From Alphaproteobacteria bacterium (GTDB lineage: Bacteria; Pseudomonadota; Alphaproteobacteria; CAAHEQ01; UBA3637): a DNA stretch of 64,000 nucleotides. The DNA is taken from assembly GCA_017466695.1 (NCBI GenBank), contig JAFTTR010000016.1, forward strand, positions 68,015 through 132,014, read 5' to 3'. Both the position numbers and the translations under genes were made by a program. Every line of letters starts with the position of its first letter. The stretch's first letter is position 1. The notes beneath the pieces are model-generated. The model was given only the letters and a program-made list of their open reading frames with translations. It was not told the DNA's origin and did not search any database. Positions 52,464 to 60,608 of this stretch are shown here, piece by piece.

Positions 52464-53561
52464 TTACTTTTCTTTTTTTGATGAAGATTTTTTAGGATCA
52501 TGTAAACGTTTTTTTGCTTTTTTAATTTCAGATTTAATATCTTTGAATAAATTTTTAAATTCAACTTTTGGCTGTCCCCAAGAGGTCAAAACCAAATAAA
52601 CTTGAAATAATAAAATCCCTGCAAACAAATACATAACCTGAATGTTTTTTATACCCATTACAGAAATATCTTTACGCAAAATATAGGCACTGATTAAAGC
52701 CAACATGGCAAAAAAGAATGAAATTGAAAAAATCTTTTTAATCACTTTTCCAACTTCTTTTCCCGTCATAAGAGCCTTTTCAATTAAAAAAGGTACTTCT
52801 ATCGGTGTTAATTTTCGATACAAATAAAAATTTGCACCAAGAGCTATTGTTATTTCCAACAATTCATAAGCAATAAAAATTGGTAAAGCACTTCCCTCTC
52901 CTGTTGTTGCTAAATAATATCCAAAATATCCAATTATATATGCCATAAAAAAGACAAAAGAAGATCCTTGAAGAAAAATACCAATTTTTTTCCACAAAAA
53001 AGTCATCATACCCAAAACAACCAAAATGGATAAACACAAAAATTGAAATCCAATCGGCAAAAGTGGGAAAACGGAAGAGGTCATAAGACTAGCTGTTAAA
53101 AACAAAACAGAGAAAACCGAAAATGAAAATAAAAATATACGATCAAATTGTTGCATCATATAAATAAACGCAACCCACAAAACAAGGGCCAGTCCTTTAT
53201 ATGCAAAAGCTGTTACACTCATTTCAAAAGAAAAGGGGGTCAAAAAAAGACCCACGCCACAAAATAAAGAAGTCAAAATAATTTGAGCATATTTTTTTTC
53301 TTGAATTTGTGTATAAAAAAATCCACCCACTGTTGCAAGCATAACCAGAGCAGCTGACACAAGTATGGGCGTTTTTTCAATAAATCCATTTAGCGAAATA
53401 CCAGCTAAAACAACGCCTCCAGAAAATAAAGCAAACCATTTTAAAAATGAAGCAACCGACACATCTTTGTCAGTTTTTGATTGCCAAAAAGGGATTATCC
53501 ACTTCACACAACCAAAAACTAAAAATGCTTCAGCCAAAAACAAACTAAGCTGTGTAACCAT
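52464..53561 (-). CDS. Polytopic membrane protein, unknown
   Basis: 365 residues from the ATG at 53561 (AAGGGGG 6 bases ahead); the frame extending to a TTG at 53579 is less likely. About ten hydrophobic helices across residues 5-330, then a basic, charged tail (LFKDIKSEIKKAKKRLHDPKKSSSKKEK), predicted cytoplasmic. No transporter motif recognised; the even spacing of helices without charged interruptions recalls DUF2339/DUF2157-type proteins, but this is a guess. Between infA and uvrB. Confidence 0.7.
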   Translation of the reverse strand: MVTQLSLFLAEAFLVFGCVKWIIPFWQSKTDKDVSVASFLKWFALFSGGVVLAGISLNGFIEKTPILVSAALVMLATVGGFFYTQIQEKKYAQIILTSLFCGVGLFLTPFSFEMSVTAFAYKGLALVLWVAFIYMMQQFDRIFLFSFSVFSVLFLTASLMTSSVFPLLPIGFQFLCLSILVVLGMMTFLWKKIGIFLQGSSFVFFMAYIIGYFGYYLATTGEGSALPIFIAYELLEITIALGANFYLYRKLTPIEVPFLIEKALMTGKEVGKVIKKIFSISFFFAMLALISAYILRKDISVMGIKNIQVMYLFAGILLFQVYLVLTSWGQPKVEFKNLFKDIKSEIKKAKKRLHDPKKSSSKKEK

Positions 53562-53598
53562 AAAAATCCCCCTTAACAAAAAACAATGCTATAAAAAA

Positions 53599-53820
53599 TT
53601 AAGCTTTGTGTCTAAATGCAATACGACCTTTGGTCAAATCATAAGGTGTCATTTCAATTTCAACCTTATCCCCAACCATGACGCGAATACGGAACTTACG
53701 CATTTTACCAGATGTATGTGCAATAATTTCATGACCATTTTCAAGTGTCACACGAAACATCGCATTTGGTAAAGCTTCTGTAACAGTTCCTGTAAATTGC
53801 AAAACTTCTTCTTTTGCCAT
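53599..53820 (-). CDS. infA: Translation initiation factor IF-1
   Basis: 73-residue OB-fold protein that occupies the ribosomal A site. [70 protein letters not shown] is nearly the family consensus. Start supported by AGGAG. About 140 bp AT-rich spacer upstream with no gene. Confidence 0.98.
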   Translation of the reverse strand: MAKEEVLQFTGTVTEALPNAMFRVTLENGHEIIAHTSGKMRKFRIRVMVGDKVEIEMTPYDLTKGRIAFRHKA

Positions 53821-53962
53821 AAAATACTCCTCAAAATTTAATAAACGTGGGTATTATATTTTCTTTTTTATAAAAAATCAAGAAAAAATGCTTTATAATC
53901 AATTAAATTATACAGTTATTGCTCTATTTTCATTTATACAAAAAATACAAAACATCAATATT

Positions 53963-56266
53963 TTAACAATGTTGATTTTCAAAAGAAATATAATATCCCT
54001 TATTTTTATTTTTTTGTGTGACAATTTTTTCTTTTTTCAAATCACCACTCTTGCTTTTTAGATTACGAGAGTCAACATCTTTCAAAACACCTTTTGAAGT
54101 ATCAGTTGTGAAAGAAAATAACTCTTCAGGAACAGAACTATCTGTTATTCCTTCTGTATTTAAATAACCAGTCAATTTTTTTGGCTTCCATTTCCAATGC
54201 GAAAGTTTGAATTCCTCTTCAAAAGAGATATTCCCATCAACGATAACACCACTTAAATCGGGTAGTTCATCCCCATATTCTGTGTCGCAATTTATTAAAA
54301 TATTTTGTTTGACAACAAAATTTTCTGGCAAGTTAAAGAAGTTGTAAAGGCGTCCGTCTTGCTTAAACAATGGATACATAAAGTTAACTTTTAGATTATT
54401 CTTAGCAAGAATAACGCCTTCTTTTGGAATTTTAAAATCTTTGCTTGCATGACATAAAATATCACCTCCCACCTTAGGCAATTCATCCAACATGTTTAAA
54501 TTGGTAAGAGAAAACGAAAAATCCCCACCAATTTTTTTAGGACACCCAATTAAACTTTTAAGGTTTTTAGCTCCCTCAATACAAAAGGAATCTTCAACAA
54601 TTGTATTTTCAGCTTCTAATCTTTTTAAATTTTTGCAATTTTTAGCCGAAAATTCACCAACTTTTTTGGCTAATCCTTTTAAAGTGACAAGTTCGGGGCA
54701 GTAATCAACGTTATACTCATCCCCAACACATTTTGGACCTCCCTCTAGCGATTTAATGAGTGTTAAACTAGCATTAAAATTATAAGAAACAACTGAAGGT
54801 GAATTTTTCAAACTCTCAAGAGGATTGTTGTAACAATAGAAATGTGGTACGATATAGTTTGAAAAGTTTGGTAATGTTTTTAATTTTAAATCATTTAAAC
54901 TAATATCTTCTTGAATAACAAGCGCAGTCTTTCGTTTTTCAACATTGATATCATATCCTGTCAACCAACTTTCCACATCCGTGTTTTGTATTGCACAACG
55001 CCATGTTGGAGAATAAAATTGACGTGGTTGTCTATAAAAAGGCTCATTTTCATTTCTGTTATCAAAAACTTCTTCGGCTATTTTCGAAACAACATCTTTA
55101 AATTCAAATGAAAAACGTCCATAAATATTGTCTTGATTATAAAAAACATGAGTTGAATCATTTGCTCCATAAAATGGTTTTAAAAGAATTCTAGAAATTG
55201 CTTTATAAGGATTTTTTGAATTATATCCGTAGGCAACGATTGCACCTCTTCCAATATAAGAAGGCATATATTTATACTCGCCACAACCATCTTCTACAGG
55301 CTCCATGCAAGACCACCAATCAACATAACCAGACATATTGGCAATATCATAAGCTTTTTTTGAAAACATAATTAAATCAATAGAGGCTTCTTCTTTACTT
55401 TCAAAATCTTTTCTATCCCTTTCTGCTGCAAACTGATATTTTTTTAAAGTGCTAGATAGTTCATTTATTTCATTTGTTAAGAGGGTTACTAACTCATTTA
55501 AAGAATCCTCTTTGGATAATTGACACATTTTATCTTTCAAAACATAAAAAACAAATGGATTAACCTTTATTTTCTTTTGAGGTGCAACAGAATCATCTTT
55601 TTGATATTGTACAATCCCCTCTTTTTGATTGTTAATTTCAAGAACAACAGTGGATAAGCTTTCTGTTGCAAATTCAGCAAGTTGTTTTTTGGCACGTTCA
55701 AATGCTTTGATTTGTTGCATTAAAAAACGCCCTGCAGATATAGAATTATTATTCAACCCTTTATCCACCCTTTCTAATACCATTTTATAGGTGTTAGGTA
55801 GAATCTCATTGTATTTTTGAATAAACTGGTTAAAAATAGAGGTTAATGAGCCTTGTTCTTCTACTTTGAAAAACACTCTTTCAGCATCATTAAAACACGC
55901 TGGATAATAAGGATTTACTTTATCTCTTAGATTTAATCCATAGTCAATTGCATCTTCTATTTCATCTTTGTAAATATCCCACTCTTTTTTAATTTTTATT
56001 GCTTTTTCTTCAATATTCTCATTATTGTTAAACGCATCAAAAATCTCTTTTATTCCAGAAAATGTTTTCATTTTATTTCTGTTAAAAAGATGCGAAGCAA
56101 TCAATAAATCATAAATTACTTCTTTAAGATGAGCTTGGTCTTTTGGAGATACATTAGATTGTGATTGAGAAAAAGAGCTTATATATTGTTGAGCTTGTTC
56201 TTTTAAGCCTTGATGAAATGAAGAAAAAAGATTTGTGATTTCTTTTTCATTTAATGCTTGATACAT
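53963..56266 (-). CDS. Large LRR-like orphan protein
   Basis: 767 residues from the ATG at 56266 (AGGAGG 5 bases ahead); the longer frame to 56305 lacks support. N-terminal ~300 residues are helical and charged (predicted coiled coil). A middle part reads 'GYVDWWSCMEPVEDGCGEYKYMPSYIGRGAIVAYGYNSKNPYKAISRILLKPFYG'. Residues ~500-720 form irregular leucine-rich or pentapeptide-like repeats ('LVTLKGLAKKVGEFSAKNCKNLKRLEA', 'NLKSLIGCPKKIGGDFSFSLTNL', 'LPDLSGVIVDGNISF'). This combination resembles LRR proteins carried by phages and gut alphaproteobacteria. No signal peptide. Monocistronic with its own promoter. Possible effector or phage-derived protein; function not assignable. Confidence 0.7.
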   Translation of the reverse strand: MYQALNEKEITNLFSSFHQGLKEQAQQYISSFSQSQSNVSPKDQAHLKEVIYDLLIASHLFNRNKMKTFSGIKEIFDAFNNNENIEEKAIKIKKEWDIYKDEIEDAIDYGLNLRDKVNPYYPACFNDAERVFFKVEEQGSLTSIFNQFIQKYNEILPNTYKMVLERVDKGLNNNSISAGRFLMQQIKAFERAKKQLAEFATESLSTVVLEINNQKEGIVQYQKDDSVAPQKKIKVNPFVFYVLKDKMCQLSKEDSLNELVTLLTNEINELSSTLKKYQFAAERDRKDFESKEEASIDLIMFSKKAYDIANMSGYVDWWSCMEPVEDGCGEYKYMPSYIGRGAIVAYGYNSKNPYKAISRILLKPFYGANDSTHVFYNQDNIYGRFSFEFKDVVSKIAEEVFDNRNENEPFYRQPRQFYSPTWRCAIQNTDVESWLTGYDINVEKRKTALVIQEDISLNDLKLKTLPNFSNYIVPHFYCYNNPLESLKNSPSVVSYNFNASLTLIKSLEGGPKCVGDEYNVDYCPELVTLKGLAKKVGEFSAKNCKNLKRLEAENTIVEDSFCIEGAKNLKSLIGCPKKIGGDFSFSLTNLNMLDELPKVGGDILCHASKDFKIPKEGVILAKNNLKVNFMYPLFKQDGRLYNFFNLPENFVVKQNILINCDTEYGDELPDLSGVIVDGNISFEEEFKLSHWKWKPKKLTGYLNTEGITDSSVPEELFSFTTDTSKGVLKDVDSRNLKSKSGDLKKEKIVTQKNKNKGYYISFENQHC

Positions 56267-56295
56267 AAAACCTCCTATTATCCTTGAATACAGCA

Positions 56296-56324
56296 ATAGT
56301 ACCATAAAAACATAAATTTGTCAA
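56296..56324 (-). promoter_or_regulatory. Promoter of the LRR-like gene
   Basis: Minus strand: TTGACA (56324-56319), 17 bp, TACTAT (56301-56296). Confidence 0.75.
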
Positions 56325-56370
56325 TTATTTTTATTAAAACAAATTTATTTAAAATATTTAATAAATTATA

Positions 56371-56399
56371 TTGATTTTTTTTAGATTTATTGGTATAAC
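56371..56399 (+). promoter_or_regulatory. Promoter of ettA
   Basis: TTGATT (56371-56376), 17 bp, TATAAC (56394-56399), 34 bp ahead of the ATG. Confidence 0.7.
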
Positions 56400-56432
56400 C
56401 AGATAAATTTTATTATAAGGAAAGGATAAAAA

Positions 56433-58112
56433 ATGGCTTCATATCAATACATTTATGTCATGAAAGATTTGTGCAAAACATTCCCTGGTGGAAAAGAGGT
56501 GTTAAAACATATTTGGCTTAGCTTTTTCCCAGGGGCAAAAATTGGCGTTATTGGTCCAAATGGTGCTGGTAAATCTACACTTATTAAAATTATGGCTGGC
56601 TTAGATCAAGATTTCACTGGTGAGGCTTTTGCAGCAGATGGTGTTAAAGTTGGATATCTGCCTCAAGAACCTCAACTCGATCCTTCAAAAGACGTTATGG
56701 GCAACATCATGGATGGTGTTGGAGAAATCAGAGATTTGCTTGCACGATTTGAAGAAGTCAATATGAAATTTGCTGATCCAGATGCTGATATGGACGCTCT
56801 TTTAGCTGAACAAGCAGAATTACAAGAAAAAATTGATGCTTGCAATGGCTGGGAATTAGAACGCACAATTGAAATTGCAATGGATGCCCTTCGTTGCCCA
56901 CCTGCCGATGCAGATGTGACAAAACTTTCTGGTGGTGAAAAACGCCGTGTTGCCTTATGTCGTTTATTATTATCAAAACCTGATATGCTTTTACTTGACG
57001 AACCAACAAACCACTTGGATGCCGAATCCGTTGCTTGGTTACAAGTATTTTTGAAAAATTACACAGGTACTGTTGTTATGGTAACGCACGACAGATACTT
57101 CCTCGATAATGTAACCGGTTGGATTTTAGAAATGGACCGTGGCGAAGGTATTCCTTTTGAAGGAAACTACACAAGCTGGCTTGAACAAAAACAAAAACGA
57201 ATGGAACAAGAGCAAAATGCTGACAACAACCGTCAAAAAACATTAAAAGAAGAACTTGAATGGGTTCGTCAATCACCAAAAGCCCGTCAAGCAAAATCGA
57301 AAGCACGTATCACTGCTTATGAAGAATTGCTCAAAAAATCTCAAGAAAGAGAAAAAGCACCAGAAGTTGCTCAAATTATTATTCCTGCTGGACCAAGATT
57401 GGGACAAGTTGTTTTGGAAGCTGAAAATCTCACAAAAGCCTTTGGTGAAAAATTATTGTTTGAAAATCTTTCATTCAAATTACCAGCCGGGGGTATTGTT
57501 GGCATCATCGGTCCAAACGGCGCAGGTAAAACAACTCTTATGAAAATCATTACAGGTCAAGAACAACCTGATAGCGGCTCATTTAGAGTAGGTGAAACTG
57601 TTTCACTTGGCTATGTTGATCAATCTAGAGACACTTTGGATGACAACAAAACTGTTTGGCAAGAAATCTCTGAAGGAAAAGACATTTTAACTTTGGGTAA
57701 ACGTGAAGTAAATTCACGAGGGTACGTTTCACAATTCAACTTTAAAGGCCCAGATCAACAAAAGAAAGTTGGACAACTTTCAGGTGGTGAGCGCAATCGT
57801 GTTCACATGGCAAAAATGCTTAAGCAAGGAGCTAACGTTCTCTTACTTGATGAACCTACAAATGACTTAGATGTGGATACATTGCGTGCATTGGAAGAAG
57901 CCTTGATGAACTTCCCTGGATGTGCTGTTATTACTTCACACGACAGATGGTTCTTAGATAGATTAGCAACTCATATCCTCGCTTTCGAAGGCGATAGCCA
58001 AGTTGTTTATTTCGAAGGCAACTATGAAGAATATGAAGCTGACAAAAAGCGTAGATTGGGCGCAGATGCAGATCAACCTCATCGCATCAAATACAAACCA
58101 ATCTCCAGATAA
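56433..58112 (+). CDS. ettA: Energy-dependent translational throttle protein EttA (ABC-F ATPase)
   Basis: 559 residues, the family length. Binds the ribosomal E site and gates the first peptide bond according to the ATP/ADP ratio. Two ABC domains in one chain without membrane helices: Walker [10 protein letters not shown] near 41, signature LSGGEKRR, '[18 protein letters not shown]'; second Walker [10 protein letters not shown] near 360, LSGGERNR, '[18 protein letters not shown]'. The EttA-typical arm insert ([29 protein letters not shown]) and the basic linker (QKRMEQEQ...[15 protein letters not shown]) are present. Confidence 0.97.
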   Translation: MASYQYIYVMKDLCKTFPGGKEVLKHIWLSFFPGAKIGVIGPNGAGKSTLIKIMAGLDQDFTGEAFAADGVKVGYLPQEPQLDPSKDVMGNIMDGVGEIRDLLARFEEVNMKFADPDADMDALLAEQAELQEKIDACNGWELERTIEIAMDALRCPPADADVTKLSGGEKRRVALCRLLLSKPDMLLLDEPTNHLDAESVAWLQVFLKNYTGTVVMVTHDRYFLDNVTGWILEMDRGEGIPFEGNYTSWLEQKQKRMEQEQNADNNRQKTLKEELEWVRQSPKARQAKSKARITAYEELLKKSQEREKAPEVAQIIIPAGPRLGQVVLEAENLTKAFGEKLLFENLSFKLPAGGIVGIIGPNGAGKTTLMKIITGQEQPDSGSFRVGETVSLGYVDQSRDTLDDNKTVWQEISEGKDILTLGKREVNSRGYVSQFNFKGPDQQKKVGQLSGGERNRVHMAKMLKQGANVLLLDEPTNDLDVDTLRALEEALMNFPGCAVITSHDRWFLDRLATHILAFEGDSQVVYFEGNYEEYEADKKRRLGADADQPHRIKYKPISR

Positions 58113-58130
58113 GTTTGCTTATTAAAAAGT

Positions 58131-58163
58131 TAAAAACTGCTCTTTTAGGGCAGTTTTTTATTA
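58131..58163 (+). terminator. Terminator after ettA
   Basis: AAAAACTGCTCT / AGGGCAGTTTTT (one G-T pair) then T run. Confidence 0.85.
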
Positions 58164-58187
58164 TTTGAATCAACAAACCTTTTCCTC

Positions 58188-58216
58188 TTGACAAAGATAT
58201 TTAACATTTTTATATT
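58188..58216 (+). promoter_or_regulatory. Promoter-like sequence directly ahead of palindromic element copy 1
   Basis: TTGACA (58188-58193), 17 bp, TATATT (58211-58216). Expected start of transcription coincides with the first bases of the element at 58222. Confidence 0.6.
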
Positions 58217-58221
58217 TTCAA

Positions 58222-58290
58222 GGTCGGTGTCGCTTCGGGCGTTTAGACCTATGGGGTTTCCTTTTGGATCAGCAATAGGTTGCACCGACA
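58222..58290 (+). repeat. 69-bp palindromic element, copy 1
   Basis: Closed by GTCGGTG (58223-58229) / CACCGAC (58283-58289); inside are a small CGC-TTCGG-GCG hairpin and a six-base helix ACCTAT (58247-58252) / ATAGGT (58275-58280). 54 of 69 positions match copy 2, without indels. On the minus strand it reads SVQPIADPKGNPIGLNARSDTD, related to the peptide of copy 2. No T run follows. Lies in the 200-bp gap between ettA and the broken toxin gene. Confidence 0.8.
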
Positions 58291-58465
58291 CTCAAGCATT
58301 ACCAGTCTGCAGGTGTTATTTAATTAGTAACAAAGACTGAGGGGTGATGCTTTAAAGTCTTTTTTCTTATCAAAACCCTTATCAAACTCAACCTTTTCAT
58401 TTTTAAAAGTTGATGTATTGATTTCCCCTATGACAGGAGCATCCTCATATACTGCTTGCTCGTAC

Positions 58466-58494
58466 TTGACATCTGTGTTTGGATTTGGTATAAT
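58466..58494 (+). promoter_or_regulatory. Perfect consensus promoter-like sequence ahead of palindromic element copy 2
   Basis: TTGACA (58466-58471), exactly 17 bp, TATAAT (58489-58494), followed six bases later by the element. It overlaps antisense protein coding (VKYEQ encodes the TTGAC on the other strand), so chance cannot be excluded. Confidence 0.55.
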
Positions 58495-58499
58495 ATTTA

Positions 58500-58568
58500 T
58501 GTCGGTGTCGCTTTGGGCGTTAGGACTTACGGAGTTTCTTATAGATTCGGCAGTAAGTTGCACCGACA
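58500..58568 (+). repeat. 69-bp palindromic element, copy 2 (in frame inside the toxin frame)
   Basis: Closed by TGTCGGTG (58500-58507) / CACCGACA (58561-58568), with a CGC-tttgg-GCG hairpin and helix ACTTAC (58525-58530) / GTAAGT (58553-58558). Compared with copy 1, two pairs of this helix changed on both sides (C-G to T-A, T-A to C-G), keeping pairing. Seven T follow the closing stem, giving a terminator-like end. On the minus strand it adds SVQLTAESIRNSVSPNAQSDTD in frame to the toxin frame. Confidence 0.8.
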
Positions 58569-58897
58569 TTTTTTTCCACATTGTTGTGGCTGTTAAGGTT
58601 TCCCTGCCTTTTCTTACTTCCTCAAGATAGTATGTTGTTCCATCTGCCATCTGTTTTACATACACAACAGCATCAAGTTTTTGGTTTGTTTTTGTTCCAA
58701 AAACAATATAATCAGGACTTGAAACAATTTCAGCTGTTACATCTTTTGTGAGCTTATCTTCAACCCAGTCATCAAAATCTTTTCCATATTTATTTGTTCC
58801 AAGATTTGTTGTTTGTTGAATGTTGTACAATCTTTCAAGCTCAGGGGCATTAAAATAAATCTTGAGGTCTACTCCCTCATATACTGCTTGCTCGTAC

Positions 58898-58926
58898 TTG
58901 ACAGCTGCTTCAGATTGTGATATAGT
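58898..58926 (+). promoter_or_regulatory. Promoter-like sequence ahead of a 15-bp perfect palindrome
   Basis: TTGACA (58898-58903), 17 bp, TATAGT (58921-58926). The 26 bases before and including TTGACA repeat those at 58446-58471. Confidence 0.4.
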
Positions 58927-58934
58927 GGTGCCAT

Positions 58935-58991
58935 AGGTGTCTTTATCCATACCTAACTTAGCCTTAGTGCTTTGCGTGGATAAAGACACCT
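58935..58991. repeat. 15-bp perfect inverted repeat with 27-nt loop
   Basis: AGGTGTCTTTATCCA (58935-58949) and its exact complement (58977-58991), inside the broken toxin frame. Unrelated in sequence to the 69-bp elements. Confidence 0.85.
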
Positions 58992-59572
58992 CTTTTACAT
59001 TGTATAGACTTGTGATTTGTGGTTTTGTTACCATCAAATTCTTCTGTATCCAAAACAACTTTGTAAACGGTATTTCCAATGCGAACATCAACCGTAAAAT
59101 AATGGTATTTATTAACATTTTTTTTGTGTTTGTTACTTCTATCCTTATTTAGGGTTGTTCTAGAATAAACCGAATTTTCAATTAGCTCTTTATATGCTTC
59201 AACATACATATTGTGTCGTTCTTTTTCATCTATTTGCATTTTTTCCCAACCATTTGAGTGAGCTAAATGACCCTCTCGATATTTACCTTTAGGTAATTTT
59301 ATTTTTTTGTTTGGTGTTTTTGTAAAGTATTCACCACCCTTTTTTACAATTTTTTCTACAAGTTTTTCAACTTCCTTAATTGTTGCCACAGAATCAAACG
59401 CATCTGTTAAATCTACAACACCCTCATCAATAACCACTTTGTTTGGATAGTATGCTGCAGCACTTTGATGATAAATATTCGCATCATTCAGGTCAAAAAT
59501 TCCTCTGTTGTCAACGGATTTTGAAGAGAACGTGGAATACAATTTAATTAACGCCCCATCACTCACACTCAA
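58964..59572 (-). pseudogene. 5' part of the broken polyvalent toxin gene
   Basis: Frame entering from the tRNA-Glu side; the part upstream of ~59566 is only read-through of the tRNA and repeats. Meaningful sequence starts near a GTG at 59566: 'SDGALIKLYSTFSSKSVDNRGIFDLNDANIYHQSAAAYYPNKV', then 'KLPKGKYREGHLAHSNGWEKMQIDEKERHNMYVEAYKELIENSVYSRTTLNKDRSNKHKKNVNKYHYFTVDVRIGNTVYKVVLDTEEFDGN'. This looks like the large-polyvalent-protein associated nuclease-like domains of MuF-type phage proteins. After DTEEFDGN the coherent sequence continues in the other frame (see the 3' part), so one indel separates them. The true N-terminus is lost, since the piece abuts a duplicated tRNA end. Confidence 0.6.
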
Positions 59573-59618
59573 AAACCACCATCGGTGGTTTTTATTCTCG
59601 ACCCCACGGGGATTGCGA
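59571..59618. repeat. Partial duplicate of the tRNA-Glu 3' end plus its terminator (att-like)
   Basis: About 48 bp matching 59724-59771: the same terminator hairpin (AAAAACCACC / GGTGGTTTTT) followed by CGACCCCACGGGGATT, the 3' acceptor and T-arm of tRNA-Glu, with a few mismatches. Such duplicates are left where an element integrates into a tRNA 3' end. The 105 bp between the two copies (59619-59723) are unusually GC rich and hold no gene I can name. Confidence 0.7.
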
Positions 59619-59718
59619 GCTTTTCGCTCGTCCTTAACGGACCACCTTTCGGCGTCCACTTCGCTTTCGCTTCGTGACCGAACCCCTCCGTGGTTCTTAT
59701 CCCCCTTGGAATTTCGCC

Positions 59719-59749
59719 ATAAAAAAAACCACCCTTCGGTGGTTTTTAT
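59719..59749 (-). terminator. Terminator after tRNA-Glu
   Basis: Minus strand: AAAAACCACC-GAAG-GGTGGTTTTT followed by more T. Confidence 0.9.
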
Positions 59750-59825
59750 TGGCGACCCCACGGGGATTCGAACCCCGGTTACCGCCGTGAAAGGGCGATG
59801 TCCTAGGCCTCTAGACGATGGGGTC
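59750..59825 (-). tRNA. tRNA-Glu (TTC)
   Basis: 76 nt on the minus strand: acceptor GACCCCA / TGGGGTC, D-arm with TCTAGAGGCCTAGGA, anticodon loop CTTTCAC (TTC), T-loop GGTTCGAATCC, encoded CCA. Adjacent to the decayed element, whose att-like repeat copies its 3' end. Confidence 0.98.
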
Positions 59826-59841
59826 ATCGTAAGATGTTGTA

Positions 59842-59870
59842 TTTATACACTTTTATTTTAAAAAATGCAA
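59842..59870 (-). promoter_or_regulatory. Promoter of tRNA-Glu
   Basis: Minus strand: TTGCAT (59870-59865), 17 bp, TATAAA (59847-59842). Confidence 0.7.
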
Positions 59871-59954
59871 TACTTTTTTTGTTGTTTTTATGTTTTTTTT
59901 ATTTCTCTTTGAATTTATTATATTTTTATACTGTTTTTAGTTATAAAATTCATA

Positions 59955-59983
59955 TTGATTTTCAAAACGTTATGCTCTATCTT
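59955..59983 (+). promoter_or_regulatory. Promoter of the nitroreductase gene
   Basis: TTGATT (59955-59960), 17 bp, TATCTT (59978-59983), 28 bp before the ATG. Confidence 0.55.
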
Positions 59984-60011
59984 TTCTGTATAAAGTATTT
60001 TAGGAGGTATT

Positions 60012-60608
60012 ATGACTGATTTTATTTCTCTTATCAAATCAAGAAGATCAATCTATCACTTAGGAAAAAAAAGTGATATCACCCCTCATGAGATTGTTCA
60101 AACCATTTGCAACTGTTTAGAACAAACACCAACAGCCTTCAATTCTCAAACCGGTCGTATTGTTGTTCTTTTTAATGAGCCGTACAAACAATTTTGGATT
60201 TCAACTAAAAATACGCTCAAAAAAATAACCCCTTCCGAACAATACGAAAAAACAAAAGAAAAATTAACTTCTTTTTCAAAAGGAATCGGCTCTATTCTTT
60301 TTTTTGAAGAACAACACACCATTCAAATGTTGCAAGAAAAATTTTCTCTTTATGCAGATAACTTCCCTATTTGGAGTATGCAATCTTCAGGGATGCTTCA
60401 ATATTGCGTCTGGCTTGCTTTAACAGAACTTGGATTAGGAGCTAATTTGCAACATTACAACCCACTCGTTGATGATTATGTTCAAAAAACATTTTCTCTT
60501 CCTGCATCTTGGAAATTACTCGCTCAAATGAATTTTGGCAGTATAGAAAAACCAGCTGATGAAAAAACCTTTTTAGAAATTCAAAAACGACTCAAAGTGT
60601 TTGAATAA
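60012..60608 (+). CDS. Nitroreductase family protein (Frm2/Hbn1-like)
   Basis: 198 residues. Nitroreductase fold: 'LIKSRRSIYHLGKKSDITPHEIVQTICNCLEQTPTAFNSQTGRIVVLF' (FMN-binding RRS and the N-S-Q-T-R patch), 'SMQSSGMLQYCVWLALTELGLGANLQHYNPLVDD' (second FMN patch and L-G-x-x-L), C-terminal 'NFGSIEKPADEKTF'. This order and the 'LQHYNPLVD' block fit the Frm2/Hbn1-like (YdgI-like) branch of FMN oxidoreductases. Substrate unknown. AGGAGG ahead of the start. Convergent with opgH with no spacer, so the two 3' ends abut. Confidence 0.9.
   Translation: MTDFISLIKSRRSIYHLGKKSDITPHEIVQTICNCLEQTPTAFNSQTGRIVVLFNEPYKQFWISTKNTLKKITPSEQYEKTKEKLTSFSKGIGSILFFEEQHTIQMLQEKFSLYADNFPIWSMQSSGMLQYCVWLALTELGLGANLQHYNPLVDDYVQKTFSLPASWKLLAQMNFGSIEKPADEKTFLEIQKRLKVFE

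Larger units (their letters stand above)
58324..59040 (-). pseudogene. 3' part of a broken phage-type polyvalent protein (PBECR-like nuclease region)
   Basis: Minus-strand frame, open from about 59118 down to 58324; meaningful from about 59040. It reads '...ITSLYNVKEVSLSTQSTKAKLGMDKDTYG', a linker 'VKYEQAVYE', then 'LERLYNIQQTTNLGTNKYGKDFDDWVEDKLTKDVTAEIVSSPDYIVFGTKTNQKLDAVVYVKQMADGTTYYLEEVRKGRETLTATTMWKK'. This resembles the barnase/EndoU/colicin/RelE-like (PBECR) toxin nuclease modules of MuF and large polyvalent phage proteins. It goes on through palindromic element copy 2, a second 'VKYEQAVYE' and an early stop. The matching upstream frame ends in a different register, so the gene is frameshifted near 59.02-59.05 kb. 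Probably inactive. Confidence 0.65.

Noticed and set aside
58222-58290. tRNA-like reading of the 69-bp element
   Set aside because: The 7-8 bp closing stem and internal hairpins suggest a cloverleaf, but there is no T-loop GTTCGA, no D-loop GG and no 7-nt anticodon loop.
59573-59827. N-terminal extension MTPSSRGLGHRPFTAV... of the toxin frame
   Set aside because: It is the tRNA-Glu and repeat sequence read as protein; the gene remnant can begin only near 59566.
59508-59861. Plus-strand 117-aa frame with GDPTGIRTPVTAVKGRCPRPLDD
   Set aside because: This is the well-known artefact of translating the complement of a tRNA gene; it covers tRNA-Glu and its att-like repeat.
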